Below, piece after piece: positions 37,327 to 51,600 of a DNA stretch of 64,000 bases (positions are counted from its first letter, which is position 1; every line of letters starts with the position of its first letter). Under the pieces are notes generated by a model. That model had not been told where the DNA came from. It searched no databases and was given only the letters and a program-made list of their open reading frames with translations. Source of the DNA: Distichodus sexfasciatus (taxonomy: Eukaryota > Chordata > Actinopteri > Characiformes > Distichodontidae); contig JAVGVS010000011.1 of assembly GCA_032718565.1 (NCBI GenBank), positions 2,520,905-2,584,904 of the forward strand. The letters run 5' to 3'. The translations under genes and the position numbers were made by a program.

Positions 37327-39678
37327 ATTACCTGCACAAAGAATAGTACAGAGGCATTACCTTATATCCGTGAATCCCGCCACACTGTTCCAACAGATCC
37401 TGGAGAAACGCTAAAATGCCCAAATCAAGAGCTCTCAGTAGGCTGAATGAAGCTTCATGCAGGATTTTAAGGTTTCTTGTTAATTCAGAATAACAATAAT
37501 TTTTTCTCTCAAGTAAATGCTTTAAGCGTCTATAGAAATGCTTAAAATAATTTGAGAAAACAGATAGGGTTCATATCTTAACACGCCCACAATATCAAAC
37601 CATATAGAACCGGGGTCACCAAGCCGTCGATCGCGATCAACCGGTAAAGTTTATATTTAATACTACAGTTCTAGTTTTAAGTGTATATTTTGTACTCTCT
37701 TTATATATAGTTTATTCTATTTGCCCTATTTGTGCTTTGTTCCCTGTTTCTTGTTGCACTGTGAAAACTGGAGCCACGTCGTCTCGTCTCTCTGTATATC
37801 TGTACAGTATATAGCAGAGATGACAAAGTTTACTTTGACTTGAAAAGGTTCGTGATCACTGATATAGAAAAAGCAGATTCCTGCATAAACATTTTCTCAA
37901 ACTCTTATATAATAAAAAAATCAAGGTGGCAGGTAAATGACTAATGCCGTAAATGGTGATTTGTCATCAATGAGGATGCATAAAAAGATTTTTTTTTAAA
38001 ATCTCATATTGACAGTAATTTAGCTGGTTTTAGCACTTCAGGAGCTTGTGTGTGGCGCTGCTGCTGCTGCTGTGTCCATTCCAGCTTTGTATAGTGAGTA
38101 AACAAGCTTTTTGTTTTCTGACCATTTGAAATGCCCCCACACTTTCCAAACCTTGGATCTGCTGGAAAGTTTTACACTGAAACATTTTTAGTGACCATGA
38201 TTATTTAAAAATAGCTTGAGCCAAAAGGTTCAGACATCACTCACACAACATTTATGTAGTATCGTTGAAAAAGTAAAATCTATCACTTTTGGAGGTGCTT
38301 TACAACTACATATATTAGCAAAAATGATGCATATGCTTAAACCATTGACATTTATGCATTTACAGTGTTGACATCAGTGACTTTGCTGCTTTCACGAGCT
38401 GTACTTTGATTGAAGATCCAGGATTTGATCATTTCCCACAGGAACATCAGCTTCCCTCCCGTTCCCTCATGTGTGTTTAAGCCCTGAGGATGTCAGCGCT
38501 CATTTAAGTTTGACAGCCATTGAACTTATCACAGGTCGGTGTGGAGATCAGTATTGACCTGCGGCCTCTCGCATGAGGCCTTTTTGAGTTTGCTACGGAA
38601 GCGATGGATCTCCTGAAGGAGGCTGCCTTTTGTTGAGAGCTTAATTCATAACGATGCCTCTTAAGGACAGATCTGTCATAGGCAGCGTAAGATTGATGCC
38701 AAAATGTACTGCTGTCTCCGAATCGAGCATTTCAAGATTCTAATCATATGACAACATTTTAGTCAAAAGAACGTAACAGGTGAAAGTGCAATATGAATTC
38801 TTTAAAATCATGAGGGATGTCAGCAGATATCTTACTCTAGATTTAACTTAGTTTTTCATTAATTAAATCTTTTTGTCAACTGTTTACATTTGCAATCAAC
38901 AAACAAGGTCTACTTGTATTACTGTGCATTAAAAAAAATCCAAATACATTCAATCATGACTAAATATGGACTTTTTGTTGGGTAATGTGATGTATAAAGG
39001 AAGTTATATATTAGAAAAAAATAGATGAGGTTCAAACGTAGGGTTTTCAATTAAGTTAGTATGTTATTCACATAATGGAGCGGCACGGTGGTGCAGTGAT
39101 TTTTATGCAGCAAACTTTCGATTGCAAGTTTCATCCACCGATCACTTGAGGTTTAACTACCAACTTGGATACAATTTGAGGACGTCTGAATGAGCACTGG
39201 GGCACCTGTTGGATGCTATTTGGATGAAATTTTCTAATTTTGTTGCATTTGTTTTAGCACAACAGATGACTAGACTAAACCAAAAACTAAAATACATTAC
39301 ATATAGTTTATCATCATCACTGCAATTTGTAGTTTATGATGAAACATAGTGTTGCTTTCATGTCACATTAGGAGCAATTAAATAATCAGTTAATTAATGG
39401 ATTTTTATATTAAAGAATTATAACAAGGAATCGTTTTTGGAAATCACTCTTTTTATCCTGACTTGGGCCAGAAAAAAACCAAATTTATTTCTTTAAATCA
39501 GCAGAACATATTATAGGGTAGTATCACAGTATTACAGTAATGTCTCACAGCTAATACAAAATAAAGCCTCACTCGTCCACTGATTTGGCTGCAGGTTTCC
39601 ACACACGTGTCCACAGTCCTGCTCACGCTGCGGTTCTGTTACACCAGCTCTAAAGCGCTTGTGTGAGGACCTGAAAGG

Positions 39679-42600
39679 TCATTTTTCATCATCGCTGCCA
39701 TCGTCTTCATCTTGTGTTGAGCCTCCCCAGTTCAGAAGAGGTCTGCGGTCAGAAGGGACACGTGGTTTGATCCTCTGCCACCGATTTGGCGGCCAGATGA
39801 TGTGAGAAGCCTTGCCGTGGACCAGGCCGAGGGAGACCTGTGGAAAAGCAGTCATTTTGTGTGAATATCACTGTGGAAGAGAACTACATTGTTGCACATG
39901 ATGGCGTTCCATATGAGAGTCGCGAGTGCTAACGCGTGTTTACATCACAAATAATGCAGTTACTTTTTGTGCCTGGAATTACTCAGAAATAATTTCATGT
40001 ACAGAGCAATGAATATAATGTTCGGTAAGTTCAAAGTCTTGTTATTCTGACGTGTGTGGTTTCTGTAAGTTAGAGGGATTCTGAATTATTAAAACACTAA
40101 TTAATAAACAACGCAAATCCCTGCGTCAGTCTCAAAGAGTTTTAATGGGAATATTTTCAGAGTTGTGGTCCGGGCTCGAAGTAAAATCCCGAGTCCTCTT
40201 TGTCTGAGTCCATGTCAAGACCGAGTACAATATGACCGATTCCGAGACAAGACCGAGACTTTCAAAAACTGGTCTCAACACCGGTCTCAGTTCAAGTAAC
40301 ACTACCTTATAGAGAGAAAGACAAAACATGTCTCTCAGCCTGATGCCATTTTCAAGTTTCACATTGTCCTAAGTGAAAACTGTGTGTTTATTTATAGCAC
40401 ATACCTGACACAATTATCCAAAAAAGTTTCCTAATTACAGGGACAGTCTTCCTGGAACATCCTGGACTCGTTCAGGGTCTTGTTCAGGTTCTCTATCATT
40501 TTACCAACATTACATGTGCAGCTCCAGCTTTTGGGATACGAGACCCCAGAATCTTCTATTGGATTTCAGCTATTTAGGCCAGTGCACTCATCTTCTGTTC
40601 ATTACTGCACCTTAGCTCCACGAACTGCGCAGAGTAGATGAGCTCTTGACCCTTTCCATCCGAAATCATCAAATCTCAGCCGAGAGAGAGAGAGGGGGAG
40701 AGAGGAGCCAGTGTTTGAGGCCAAAAAAGGACAAGGAAAGCTTCAAGAGCTTACTGATCCCCGAACAGCTCCATCTGGAGGCTTTTAGCAAATACCTGGC
40801 TGGTCTGGAGTGGATCAGAGGGGGAGATAACGCCAGCCGCTCCACGCGGGGCTGAGGGACGCTGGGATATTTGGGCTAAACCGGTGGTTTTGGCTGAGAA
40901 CCTCTGTGTCGTGGTGTGGAATCAGAGCTAAGTCCGGAGCGTTGGTCTTCCAAACGTTTCACGAGTCGTGATGGGGTTCTGGCTGAGGTTAAAGACGCCG
41001 GACATCAGTGAGATTGTTTCCGCTGGTAAAATGCCCATAAGGACACATTCGGCTGTTTCCGTGGCGAGCTGATGCAGGGTTTGAGGTGATGCTACAGGAT
41101 TTTTAGGGATATGTGATGTCTGTAACAGTTCTTGTCTGAGGTCATTTCAGTCTAGAGCTGGGCGATGTGATCTCAAATCATTTGTGATACTATAGGTTTG
41201 CTACTATACTTTAGTTTTTAACTTACCATTGCCCGTAACATTCATTATGAACTGCAAACTGACTTTTCACACAGTCACATAAAGAATCATAACGGCTGCT
41301 TGTGCTTCGCTGGAAAGTTAATCACTGTTGTGTGCACACACAACCGGACACGTTTTAAAACCAAATTTGCCACTTAATACGTCTGCCATTTGCAGATTTT
41401 TCCTCAACAATCGCCATTTTTGCGCCAACAATTTGTGCCGTTCAGTCACTAAAGTCTATGTTGTTTCACACGAGCGCAAGCTGGCGCATTTTAAGCGTAA
41501 AATTATGCGGAAGCAGAGAAAGGGCTTTCTCTCTGCAACAAATGTTTACTTTACTCCTAATAAATTATTTGCAGTGTGTGTTAAAGGAGCTATATGTAAG
41601 AAATTTATGGCATGTAATCATAAAATGAACCTAATCTGTCATCAGAGATTAAGGAATCATGTTAATCTGAGTTTGAACATTTTAAAATGTAATTTACAAC
41701 ACGCAAACCGTGTTCATGTTTTGGTTTTGTGTTTTCGCCACCCACCGCTATCAACTAATCACGTAGTCAGTAACATTTCAGCATCCAGGTTGCCAGTTAC
41801 TACTGAGCTGCAGCTACAAGCATTCTGGATTACAAATCTTACGTTACTAAAGCTAAAAGGCCTCGCTATGACTCTCAAAAACGAGACGGATTTGAAGAGA
41901 GATGCCGAAGTGGCTAATTTTCTCCTGGACAGGTAAGATTTACTCAAGGTTGGCTAACTCGTATCACCACTAGACGTAGGGATGAATATTTCAAATATTT
42001 TCAACAGTTGAATAACGTTATTCCTGTTGGATCACAGATTGTAGCCCGTGTGCAGTTGGGTCATCGAACTGAGTCAATTGTTTGAGAAACAAAAAGGGTG
42101 ACTTGTGATGGGTAACATCAGCATCATGTTACGCTGAGGCAGTGTGGTAACAGTGCAAACATTAGCACGCTAATTATGGCAATTCCAAATGTAACATTAG
42201 ACACTAGATTGGCCAAATATGAGGATCCGCCAACCTATCTGGCAACCTCGAGTCAGGGAGGATGGGGAGGTGAAACAACATTTACATTTAAAAACTAGAG
42301 TATGGAATACATTACAGCATTATCTACAGTCAGAGTTAGCAATACCATGATACCGTGATATTTTTGTTTTCTATAAATATACAGTACTGTGCAAAAGTTT
42401 TAGACAGGTGTGAAAAAATGCTGTAAACAAAGAATGCTTTCAAAAATGGAAGTGTTAATCATTCATTTTCATCAATCAACAAAATGCAGTGAATGAACAA
42501 AAGAGAAATCTAAATCAAATCAATATTTGGTGTGACCACCCGTTGCCTTCAAAACAGCATCAATTCTTCTAGGTTCACCTGCACACAGTTTTTGAAGGAA

Positions 42601-45600
42601 CTCGGCTGGTAGGTTGTTCCAAACATCTTGAAGAACTAACCACAGATCTATAATCCTATAATCCTACAAAATAATATAATGACTATAATCCTACAAAATC
42701 CCTGTGTACCTATAAGAATTGATGCTGGTTTGAAGGCAAAAGGTAGTAACACCAAATATTGATTTGATTTAGATTTTTCTTTTGTTCGCTCACTTTGCAT
42801 TTTGTAAATTGATAAAAATAAAGAATCATTATTTATATTTCTGAAAGTGTTCTTTGTTTACAGCATTTTTTCACACCTGCCTAAAACTTTTGCACAGTAC
42901 TGTATATAATTTGTTCATTCATTTTACTAATTAAAACCAAAATAACAATAATAAAAAAATATTATTAAAAAATTATTATTAAAATTTTTATGCTTTGCCC
43001 TGATAGTTCCCTGACAAGGCCGGTGCTGTAAATACTCAACTATTAAAGATGATATATTCTCTCTAATGGAAAAGTGCGTATCTTTGAGATTGAAAAATAA
43101 CTGACATAGAAATCCACACTGGGGAAAGTATTAACAGAATGCTGAACAGGACTGAACTTTAGAACAATGAAATAATTGTCATGTAAAAGATTACATTAAT
43201 TAGAGGTTGTTAGATTGGATGTGTTAGTTTGGATTAACAGCCCAGCCTTATTCCAGTCCCAACTACTACCAAACACAAGGTGAAGAGAAACTGTTCTTAC
43301 GTCATTGTCTCAACGTTGGACGTTGTAGATTTTTGTCTTGCTTCAGGTGCAAGTATGTGTTTGACTAATTACACATTAATATCAATTACCTAAAGTCCAT
43401 AGAGATGGTCGTGATCAGCGTTTTTGTTGCAAATCTGCCAGACAATACTTTGTGTTTATTTTTGTGTTAGCAAGTTCGGTTGTTGTTGGAATAATCTGCA
43501 GCAGCCTTCATTGCAAGACTTTGGCATTTTAGGATCACATGCATAAACGGCTTGTTAGAGGCATTAGCCTAGTAATAGTGTTTAAAAGGAATCTTATACG
43601 ATCAACTGCTCTTGAGGTAAGTGGAAAATTTGTGCAAATTGGATTTTTCATCGAACCGTTCCTTCAAATTCTGACGCTCATGCAGAGTGTGAGAGCAGAA
43701 TAGCTAGAGGCTCGCATCTTACATCTGCTTATTCGACAGCCGTCCTGTAATCTGTACAAAGCTGCCAATTTTGATTCCGTTTAGCAGGCTAAATAAAAGC
43801 CTAATACCACGTTATGTGGGAGCACGAATCTCGGCCTTTTCAGGTAGCAATTTCAGCAAAGCAGCATTAGGTACAGTATGGATTTTGAAGTAGAATTTTA
43901 AATCTTGTATCTCCTTGTCGCATTTCTAAACTAAATTTGAAGAGTGGGGGGAAAAAAAAGCATAACCCCTTTCCTTCTCCTCACTCCCCTCCACCCAGCC
44001 CCTCTACTCGCCCCATAATGCATCAAGTCAAGGTAAAAGTGCGCTTCACGGTAAAAACAGCCAAAGCCGACCAGCCGAAAAGTCCAACAGGAATATTTCT
44101 TTAGTGATGTACGACATGACAATGTTTTGGCAAATCGATCTCACGCTGCTGTTTGCTCCGGCCGCTCTCCCGGGGGAGCGCGGCAAGCGTTCCGGGGAAA
44201 ACGGACGTGTAACAATAATAATAAAAGAGACCCAGCGAGTGCTCACTTCAGTGAGAAACTCATTCGTTTGCTTGCAGACACAGAGCATCTTTTTAAAAAA
44301 GTGCTAGAGGACAAATACAGCAGCAGCAGCGGCCTCGGGCGAGGCGAAAGAGAGCGACTCAGCATAAGTTTTGTAATGACAGGAAGACAACCAGAATTCG
44401 TGCACTGCGTTTCTTAAAAGCTGGTTTCAGTGGGCAAAGCCTAAAAAAACAGCACTCAGTACTAGGGATGTAACAAAGAGGTCGACCAATATTGTTTTTT
44501 CTGGGCCGATATCGATACCAATTAGTACTAGTTAACGGGGCTGATAACCAGTATTTGAAACCAATATGCAAAAGCAAAAAAAAAATCTGCCAAAATTTTG
44601 AATTTTACAAACACCAACACAAAACTTTATTTAAATAACTTCATTGTTTATAAATACTTTAACTTTCTGCATTATTCTAATTTAACTATAATCTCAAATA
44701 AATATTTTAGTAACATTATAAAACTGTGAAACTTGAATGTTTTAGTGTTCAAAATTAGGCAGCCGCTGGTTGTGGTGAAGAGAGTAAAGCTGCTCAGTGT
44801 GCTCTTCACTTAGGGCCTGTGTCCACCAAGCGCTTTTTTTTAGCAGGTAGCGCCTATTTTTAATACAAACCCAACGAGCTTCAGCATTCAGAACGCTAAG
44901 CGCTTTCAGTGGGAAAAAAAAACGCTGGTGGATGACGCTTACCAACTTAGCAAAAACAAGCGCTGAGAGAAACGCCAAGAAAGCGCTCTGAAAAGGAGGT
45001 TTTGACCGAATTTGGTGCATTTTGTGGACACAGACCTTTATGATAGATCTCATGTGACATGAGACTGTTGTGGGCGGCATATTAAATGATGCGGAGAGTC
45101 GAGAGCAGCACAGAGAGAAGAGACTGTCGCAGTGAAGCCACGTTAGCGCTTCGGTGATGGACAAAATAAACACAGATACCAATAATTAGCAATATGCCTA
45201 ATATCACACCTCGATAATCGGTCGACCCTTAGTGAAAATCGCAAGTTTCATCATGATACAATATTATACAGATTCAACAGACGTTTCAACATCTGCGGAT
45301 ATCACAAAGTCTGGTATGTTATGATTACAATTCGATTCAACTCATTCAGGGATTGATGCGATGAGCTCGTTAATTATTGAATCGATACACTGATATACTG
45401 TAGATTGATGTATCAGCACACCCTTAACTCAGTACATGCAATGCAATGTGCAAAACAGCTTCAGCTTCTTGGCAAGATGCTGTGACCAGTCACGTCACTG
45501 TTCAAGCAGACGAGAATAAAGGAGCGAGCCGAGCGAGGCACAAACCATGTTCTACTCCATAATGCATTTAAAGGGCTCTAAAGCAAAGTGCTTGTTGGAA

Positions 45601-48600
45601 AAGGTCCTCTCACATGGATGTGGATTGTGCAGCACAGAGAGAGGGCAGCGAGGGCGGCTGAGCGCGTCAGGGCTGTAAACAACCTTCTCGGCCGGCAGCA
45701 ATCTGCCTTTCCTGTGTTCCCTGAATTTTTCATACACTTCTGGAAGCTAGGTCTGTTTACAAAGGTAGCAGAAGGCAGTGAAGTGTCTTAAGTGTGTAGC
45801 TGTTGCTGAGGATGACTGTTTAACTGTACGATGTAAGATTTTGTCATCTAAAAATGAAAAATTGTGATTTTGGAACGTCTAGACAATGGTGACGCCATGA
45901 CAGCAGGGGAGGGGGAGCAAACCTCGAAATCCTGATATTGCTCTGAGAGGTCGAGTCAGATTTGGAGGGGGGTTTATCCTCAACAGCAGCAGCATGTTTC
46001 TTTTGTCACTGTAACTGTACGTGCAAGATGATTTAATCAATTAGTCATGTTTCACTGATAGTGTGTAAATATATACAGTATAGACAAAAATCGTACAAAA
46101 TAATTATGTATAGTACTTACACGTAGTATTTTACATTTTGCTTTCAATGAGCCACGTACAATATCTTTAAAACTTCTGCATAAAAATCTCTCCTGTAAAT
46201 TTAAGACTCTTTAACAGTGTCTCTTATTGGATACGGGTGAATAAAACTTTTAGCTCTCATTGTACGCTGTCCATATTTTATTTTGCAATGTTGCGATCCC
46301 AACTATTAATGCATATTCAGCCAATCCCCGCAAATTCATTACCACCGTGCAATTTTGACCAATTACCACAATTTTTGACCAATCATTGTCGTTTCCCGCA
46401 AAACGTTGAGCCATATGTCAGCAAACTCACTTCCTTGTTACGTTTAGAAGACGCAGGAAACGTGTGACAAAACGCCTCACATTTACCTTCAAAAATAACT
46501 AAATGATTAATGGTTAATAAAAATAATAGTGGGTTTGTTCCCTTCCTTTTAATTAATTGTTAAAAATCCATATAAATGGGGACAAAATCGCAAGTTTTTC
46601 AGCACCTTTGACTTGCTCCCACATCTTTATTGCAACAAAGTGCCTAAAAAGTTGCAATTTTTTAGGAAAGCTGCCGCAAAATCTGGCATTTTAGGCCACA
46701 ACAATCTCAAAAATCCTGGAGGGACTGACCATTTCTACTACTACTAATAATAAGTAAGGTTTTATGGTTCTGAGTGGTTGGGCATTTTGAAGACAGTTAG
46801 CACGAGGAACACTTGCTGTCTTTCGGCGTCTGACTGTTGTCCTGTTGTCATTCTGTGCTGCCGTTTGGCTGCTTGCTGGTGTGATTACAGCTATTGACAG
46901 ATCCAAACTGGAAATGGCAGCTAAATGACAGGGCAAGCTCAGCCTGCTTCACAGCGAGAGGCATCACATCCTAATGACGTAAGTGCAGGTTACAATCTGG
47001 GAAGGTGCTTCCTGGACAAACACTTTGACAATTTTGCTGAAATTGGTATTATTCACAGACAAGCGTAAGTCAGCTGGGTGACGGACGGCTTTAGTTCCAC
47101 CTGCACGTCAGGAATTTCAGTGTGAGCAGTGTGCAGTGTCAACTTTCGCCAAATGATATGAAGAGTTTGACTCTAATTAAAGTGATTATGTGTCATTGTG
47201 AACACACCACAGCACACAATGAAATGTGACCTCTGCATTTGACCCATCTGTGAAGATGCAGTGGGCAGCTGACATGGACAGCGGCCGGGGAACAGTGCTC
47301 GGGGACGGCACCTTGCTCATGAGTACTTTTACCCGTCCGGGATTCGTACCGGCGACCTTGTGATCATGATAACCGTTACGCTACCAACTGCCCCAATGAT
47401 GATTTGGGATTTTGAAAAATCACTCTCTTTTTTGTTATCAATACAGATTTTTGTCGACATTTCCAAATTTTATGCAGTCACAACTGTGAATCACAAAGAA
47501 ATCATGCGGAGGTTGGTAGCGTAACGGTCAGGAAGTTGGCCCTGTGATTGGAGTTCACCGGTTCAAGTGCTGGACTGGTAAGGGTACCACTGAGGTACTC
47601 ATGAGCAAAGTACCATCCACAAGCACTGCTCGCCAGGCTCTGCATGTCAGCTACCCATTACTCCGTCATGAATAGGTCACATTTCGTTGTGGTGCACTGT
47701 TGTGTGCTGTGTTCACAATGACAAATAATCACGCACTCAAATTTACTAGCTCAAATCTCCCCTGCTAAACACTTTACGATACAAAAACCTGAGACATAAA
47801 TGATCAGCTTACTGGTCCAAACGTATTGCTGTCGAAACTGTGTCCGTGATGATCTCCCTCGAGCCACAGGTGTCCGTCTGGAATCCTCACATAGCGGTTT
47901 TTATAGCCCAGAGTCCTGAAAAGAGTCAAACGCTGAAGTGAAATGCAGTTCCTGTAAGAGCAAAACCATCCGCAAGATAAAATGCAGTGTGAAGGAAGAA
48001 ATTTTTTTGTCTCCATTTTATTTTCACGGGCAACATAAGGTGCACAGCTGAGTGTGATATCCTGTTCGCCATCGGTTCGCCCTTTAATTTGAGGCCAATA
48101 ATTAAGGCCCACGTGGCGAGGGCGAGATCTTTGTTTTTCCAGATGAATTCGAGAAGTGCCGATGTCTCATATCTGTAGTGGAGCTCTGGGAGGCGGTGGT
48201 TGTAATTGGACGGGGGCCAAGAGGCTTCCAGAAGGAAGAAGAGCTCGACCCGGCAGCATGGCAGACGGCGTGCGGAGTATAACTGCATGGTGCTCGGACA
48301 AACCAAGACTCAACTCAAGTGTGGTACTGTTTGGCAACTAATAAATGTGTGCCATGGTTGCTGTGGTCTGAGTGACCGACACCTTGTGTTGGTCATAAGA
48401 TTGGGGCTTCATAAAATGTGCAAATATTTAATCAACAGCTGCTGTACCACCACATTCCTGCCAACTTGAGTTACAAGCCTTTTCAAAATCTGTCTCAGTA
48501 CAAGTCCCAAGTGGTGACTGCGCAATGTTCCAAGTCACTAAAGCTCCGTGTTGGTGACCAAAAGATTGGGGGTTTGAATCCCTCTTTTTAGGAAAGCCTG

Positions 48601-51600
48601 AAATCCAAACTTGGGCCCCTGAACAAGACCGTTACCCTCAGGGTACTCCATAAGAGTACTTAATGTAAATGTGAAGGTTCATATTTACACCTACGAGTAC
48701 ATGCATGAGCTCTACGTACATTGTGTGTAGTAAGGGTCGCCCGATTACCAGGGACCAGAGGTGGGTAGTAACGCGCTACATTTACTACGCTACATTTACT
48801 TGAGTAACTTTTTGGGTAAACTGTACTTGTAAGAGTAGTTTTTATACAACATACTTTTTACTTTTACTTGAGTATATCTGTGAAGAAATAACGCTACTTT
48901 TAGTCCATTACATTGAGCGACATTCCGCTCGCTACTTTGATTTTTATTCATCTGTTATCCAATGCGCGATCTGTTTGTTTTGTCAGAAAACTTCCTCCTA
49001 AATGACTGTTCCATCAATCAAACGGAGCCTGGCAGTCACATGACCACACCCAAAACGCGCGCGGACACACACAGAGATATACACACACACACACACACGC
49101 ACATACATGCACAGACACACAGACACACAGACACACACACAGTCTTGTATTACTATCTTTGTCTTTCTATAGACTCCCATAATGACTAAAGTACATAATT
49201 TTACACCTACACCTAATCCTAACCCTAACCTTAACCTCAGTAACCAAAAGCACATCTTTTACCTCTTTTAGTTTCTCAAATAAAACAAGCACATTTTGAA
49301 TAAAGTCATTTTACCTCTCAAATGTCCCCACAAAGCCCAAAAAAACAGATAAAAGTGATTTTAGGAGACAAAAAGGTCCCCACAATGCGATAAATACAGG
49401 AATAAACACACACGGACAGACAGACAGACAGACACACATGCACACAGGCACGCACACACACGCACACACACGCACGCACGCACACACACGCACGCACGCA
49501 CACACACGCACGCATGCACACGCACGCACACACACACACGCACGCACGCACACACACGCACACACACACACACGCGCGCACACACGCGCGCACACACGCA
49601 CGCACACACACACACAGCCTTGTTCTTGTTTTACTGCTGTTTAAAAGTAATTAAGTTTTTACAGATTATTGTTCTGTTTATTGTGGCTGAATTTGCCTTA
49701 ATTTATGTTACTTTGTATAGATTTAAAAAAAAAAGTTTTTTATGTAATATTGTTTGGTAATATCCAAACACATTGTACACTGTTATTTTATATTTTTGCA
49801 TATTTGATTATATGATAAACCAATTAATCTTTAATTTACTCGAGTACTTGAGTAGTTTTTTCACCGAGCACTTTTTACTCTTACTTGAGTAAATTTTTGA
49901 ATGACTACTTTTTACTTTTACTTGAGTAATATTATTCTAAAGTAACAATACTCCTACTTGAGTAAGATTTTTGGCTACTCTACCCACCTCTGTCAGGGAC
50001 CCATATTAGGCACTTTGCCGATTATCGGTATCTGTGTTTAATTTTGACCATCACCGATATTAAGTAATCACAAGGTGCGTTACTGTGGCTCCACTGCTGT
50101 CTAATCTCTCTGTGCTGTTTGCTCTCGACTCGCTGCTTCAATTTAATGTCCCGCCCACAACAGTCTCTGATTGGCTGTATATATATATATTGTATATATA
50201 TAGTAGCCAATCAACTCCTGTTGTCACTCACACCACACTCCCAAACGAGGGCAGCGTGAAGCTCTGAGAAGTAGAAGAGGAGAGTTTCAGCTGAGCTTGG
50301 TTTTTGTAAAATTTTAAAATTTGACAGTTTCTCTCTTTTGTTTTTTGCCTATCGGTTCCAAATATCGGTTATCAGCCTCGTTAACTGGCATTAATCGGTA
50401 TCGATATCGGCCCTGAAAAAACAATATTGGTCGACCTCTCGTGTGTATGAAAGAGAGCTCTTTGTTACAGAGGAGGGTCTTCAGGCTCTAATCTGCGATT
50501 AAACACTGTGATTACAGACTGGTGAGTAGACGTGTGAACCTTCACCGGACTCACGAGTCATTTCGATTACGATTATCAGGTCAACGAATCGATCCGATGC
50601 AATATCTCACTGCATCCCATCAATTTTTCTACATTACTTCACATTGCACGCAGATTGGGAATTCATCACAGATCGGGTAGAGTCATAGTTACTACCGGGA
50701 TGTTATTTTTAACTAGAATTTTTATGGCGTGGCCAGAAAATCACCAAGTAATGTTATGATGATATAAACCAGTGGTTTTCAACGGCTTCTGTCCCAGGGA
50801 ACACCATTCAGAATAAGCAGTAGTCTGCAGCTGTGTGAGTGTTTAAGATCTTTTCTTTTTTGTTTTGCTATTTGCATTAAATTCTTTATTCATAAAGATG
50901 TCCAAATCATCTGGAAATGTTTTGCGAAATAAATAAAATGACAATTTTTAAAAAGTGATTTCAGTGCAATGCCGCCACGGATCACCAGGGGGCAGCGGAC
51001 CGCCGGTAGAAAACGCCCGATGTAATCAATGCAGTATCATCCACGTCTGCATCGCGCTGCATCGATTATGTGATTAATTTCAGCACCCCTACTGGTGAGA
51101 GGTTAAATCTTCCCTCAAAAACAGGAACTGAATAGTTATTACATTTAACACAGTTTAACCCTTTCTTCCATAGTCTCACTTGAGTGGACGATCATCCATA
51201 TATTTTGAATCAGTTGATTATGATTCAGGCCTGAAAATGTTAATACAACACCATTTTATATGAAATAATTGATTTATTGATTGATTGATGTGGTCTCAGA
51301 AGATCAATTCCATGTCATTGTTGAATTCCTGAAGTCTGATCTAATTAAGGTCAAAACAGACTCTAAAAATCTTGTTTGATGAACAAAAGTTCATACACAC
51401 GCCGACGGTTTACAGCACGCAAATAAAATATTAAATGAGTGTATATAATGGTTAACGAGGCTCTAAACCAGCACCGGTCTGCCATTATTGACTTTTCATA
51501 TCTTAGTGCGCAATTACGACTGGCCGAAACGCATTACGCAACTTTTTACTAATGCCTTCCGCTGACATTGCCGTGGAAAAGCCCACAGACTGAACTTTTA

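Larger units (their letters stand above)
30191..39678. other. repeat-rich intergenic region between tmem60 and immp2l
   Basis: No supported gene in 9.5 kb. Visible contents: a TC microsatellite (about 33328-33376), an AG microsatellite (about 33853-33882), a CA-linked repeat (35640-35935), a hAT element (36157-37326) and a short phrase GGCACGGTGGTGCAGTG at 39082 typical of fish SINEs. The remainder is A/T-rich and unassigned. Confidence 0.6.
48735..50446. mobile_element. inverted-repeat element (GGTCGACC family), copy 2, split by a hAT element
   Basis: Left end GGGTCGCCCGATTACC and right end CAATATTGGTCGACCTCT match the copy at 44468-45226. It is interrupted at 48757-49993 by a hAT-type element, so its own sequence is about 22 plus 450 bases. 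Confidence 0.65.

Noticed and set aside
41328..41936. 202-residue plus-strand ORF
   Set aside because: No domain recognised, and the composition looks like repeat DNA within an immp2l intron.
49212..49238. Interstitial telomere-like repeats
   Set aside because: Only a few degenerate units, and the same core occurs in a dispersed repeat at 35.7 kb; not a telomere fusion.
49311..49644. Cysteine- or histidine-rich ORFs in several frames
   Set aside because: They are readings of a CA/GT microsatellite.
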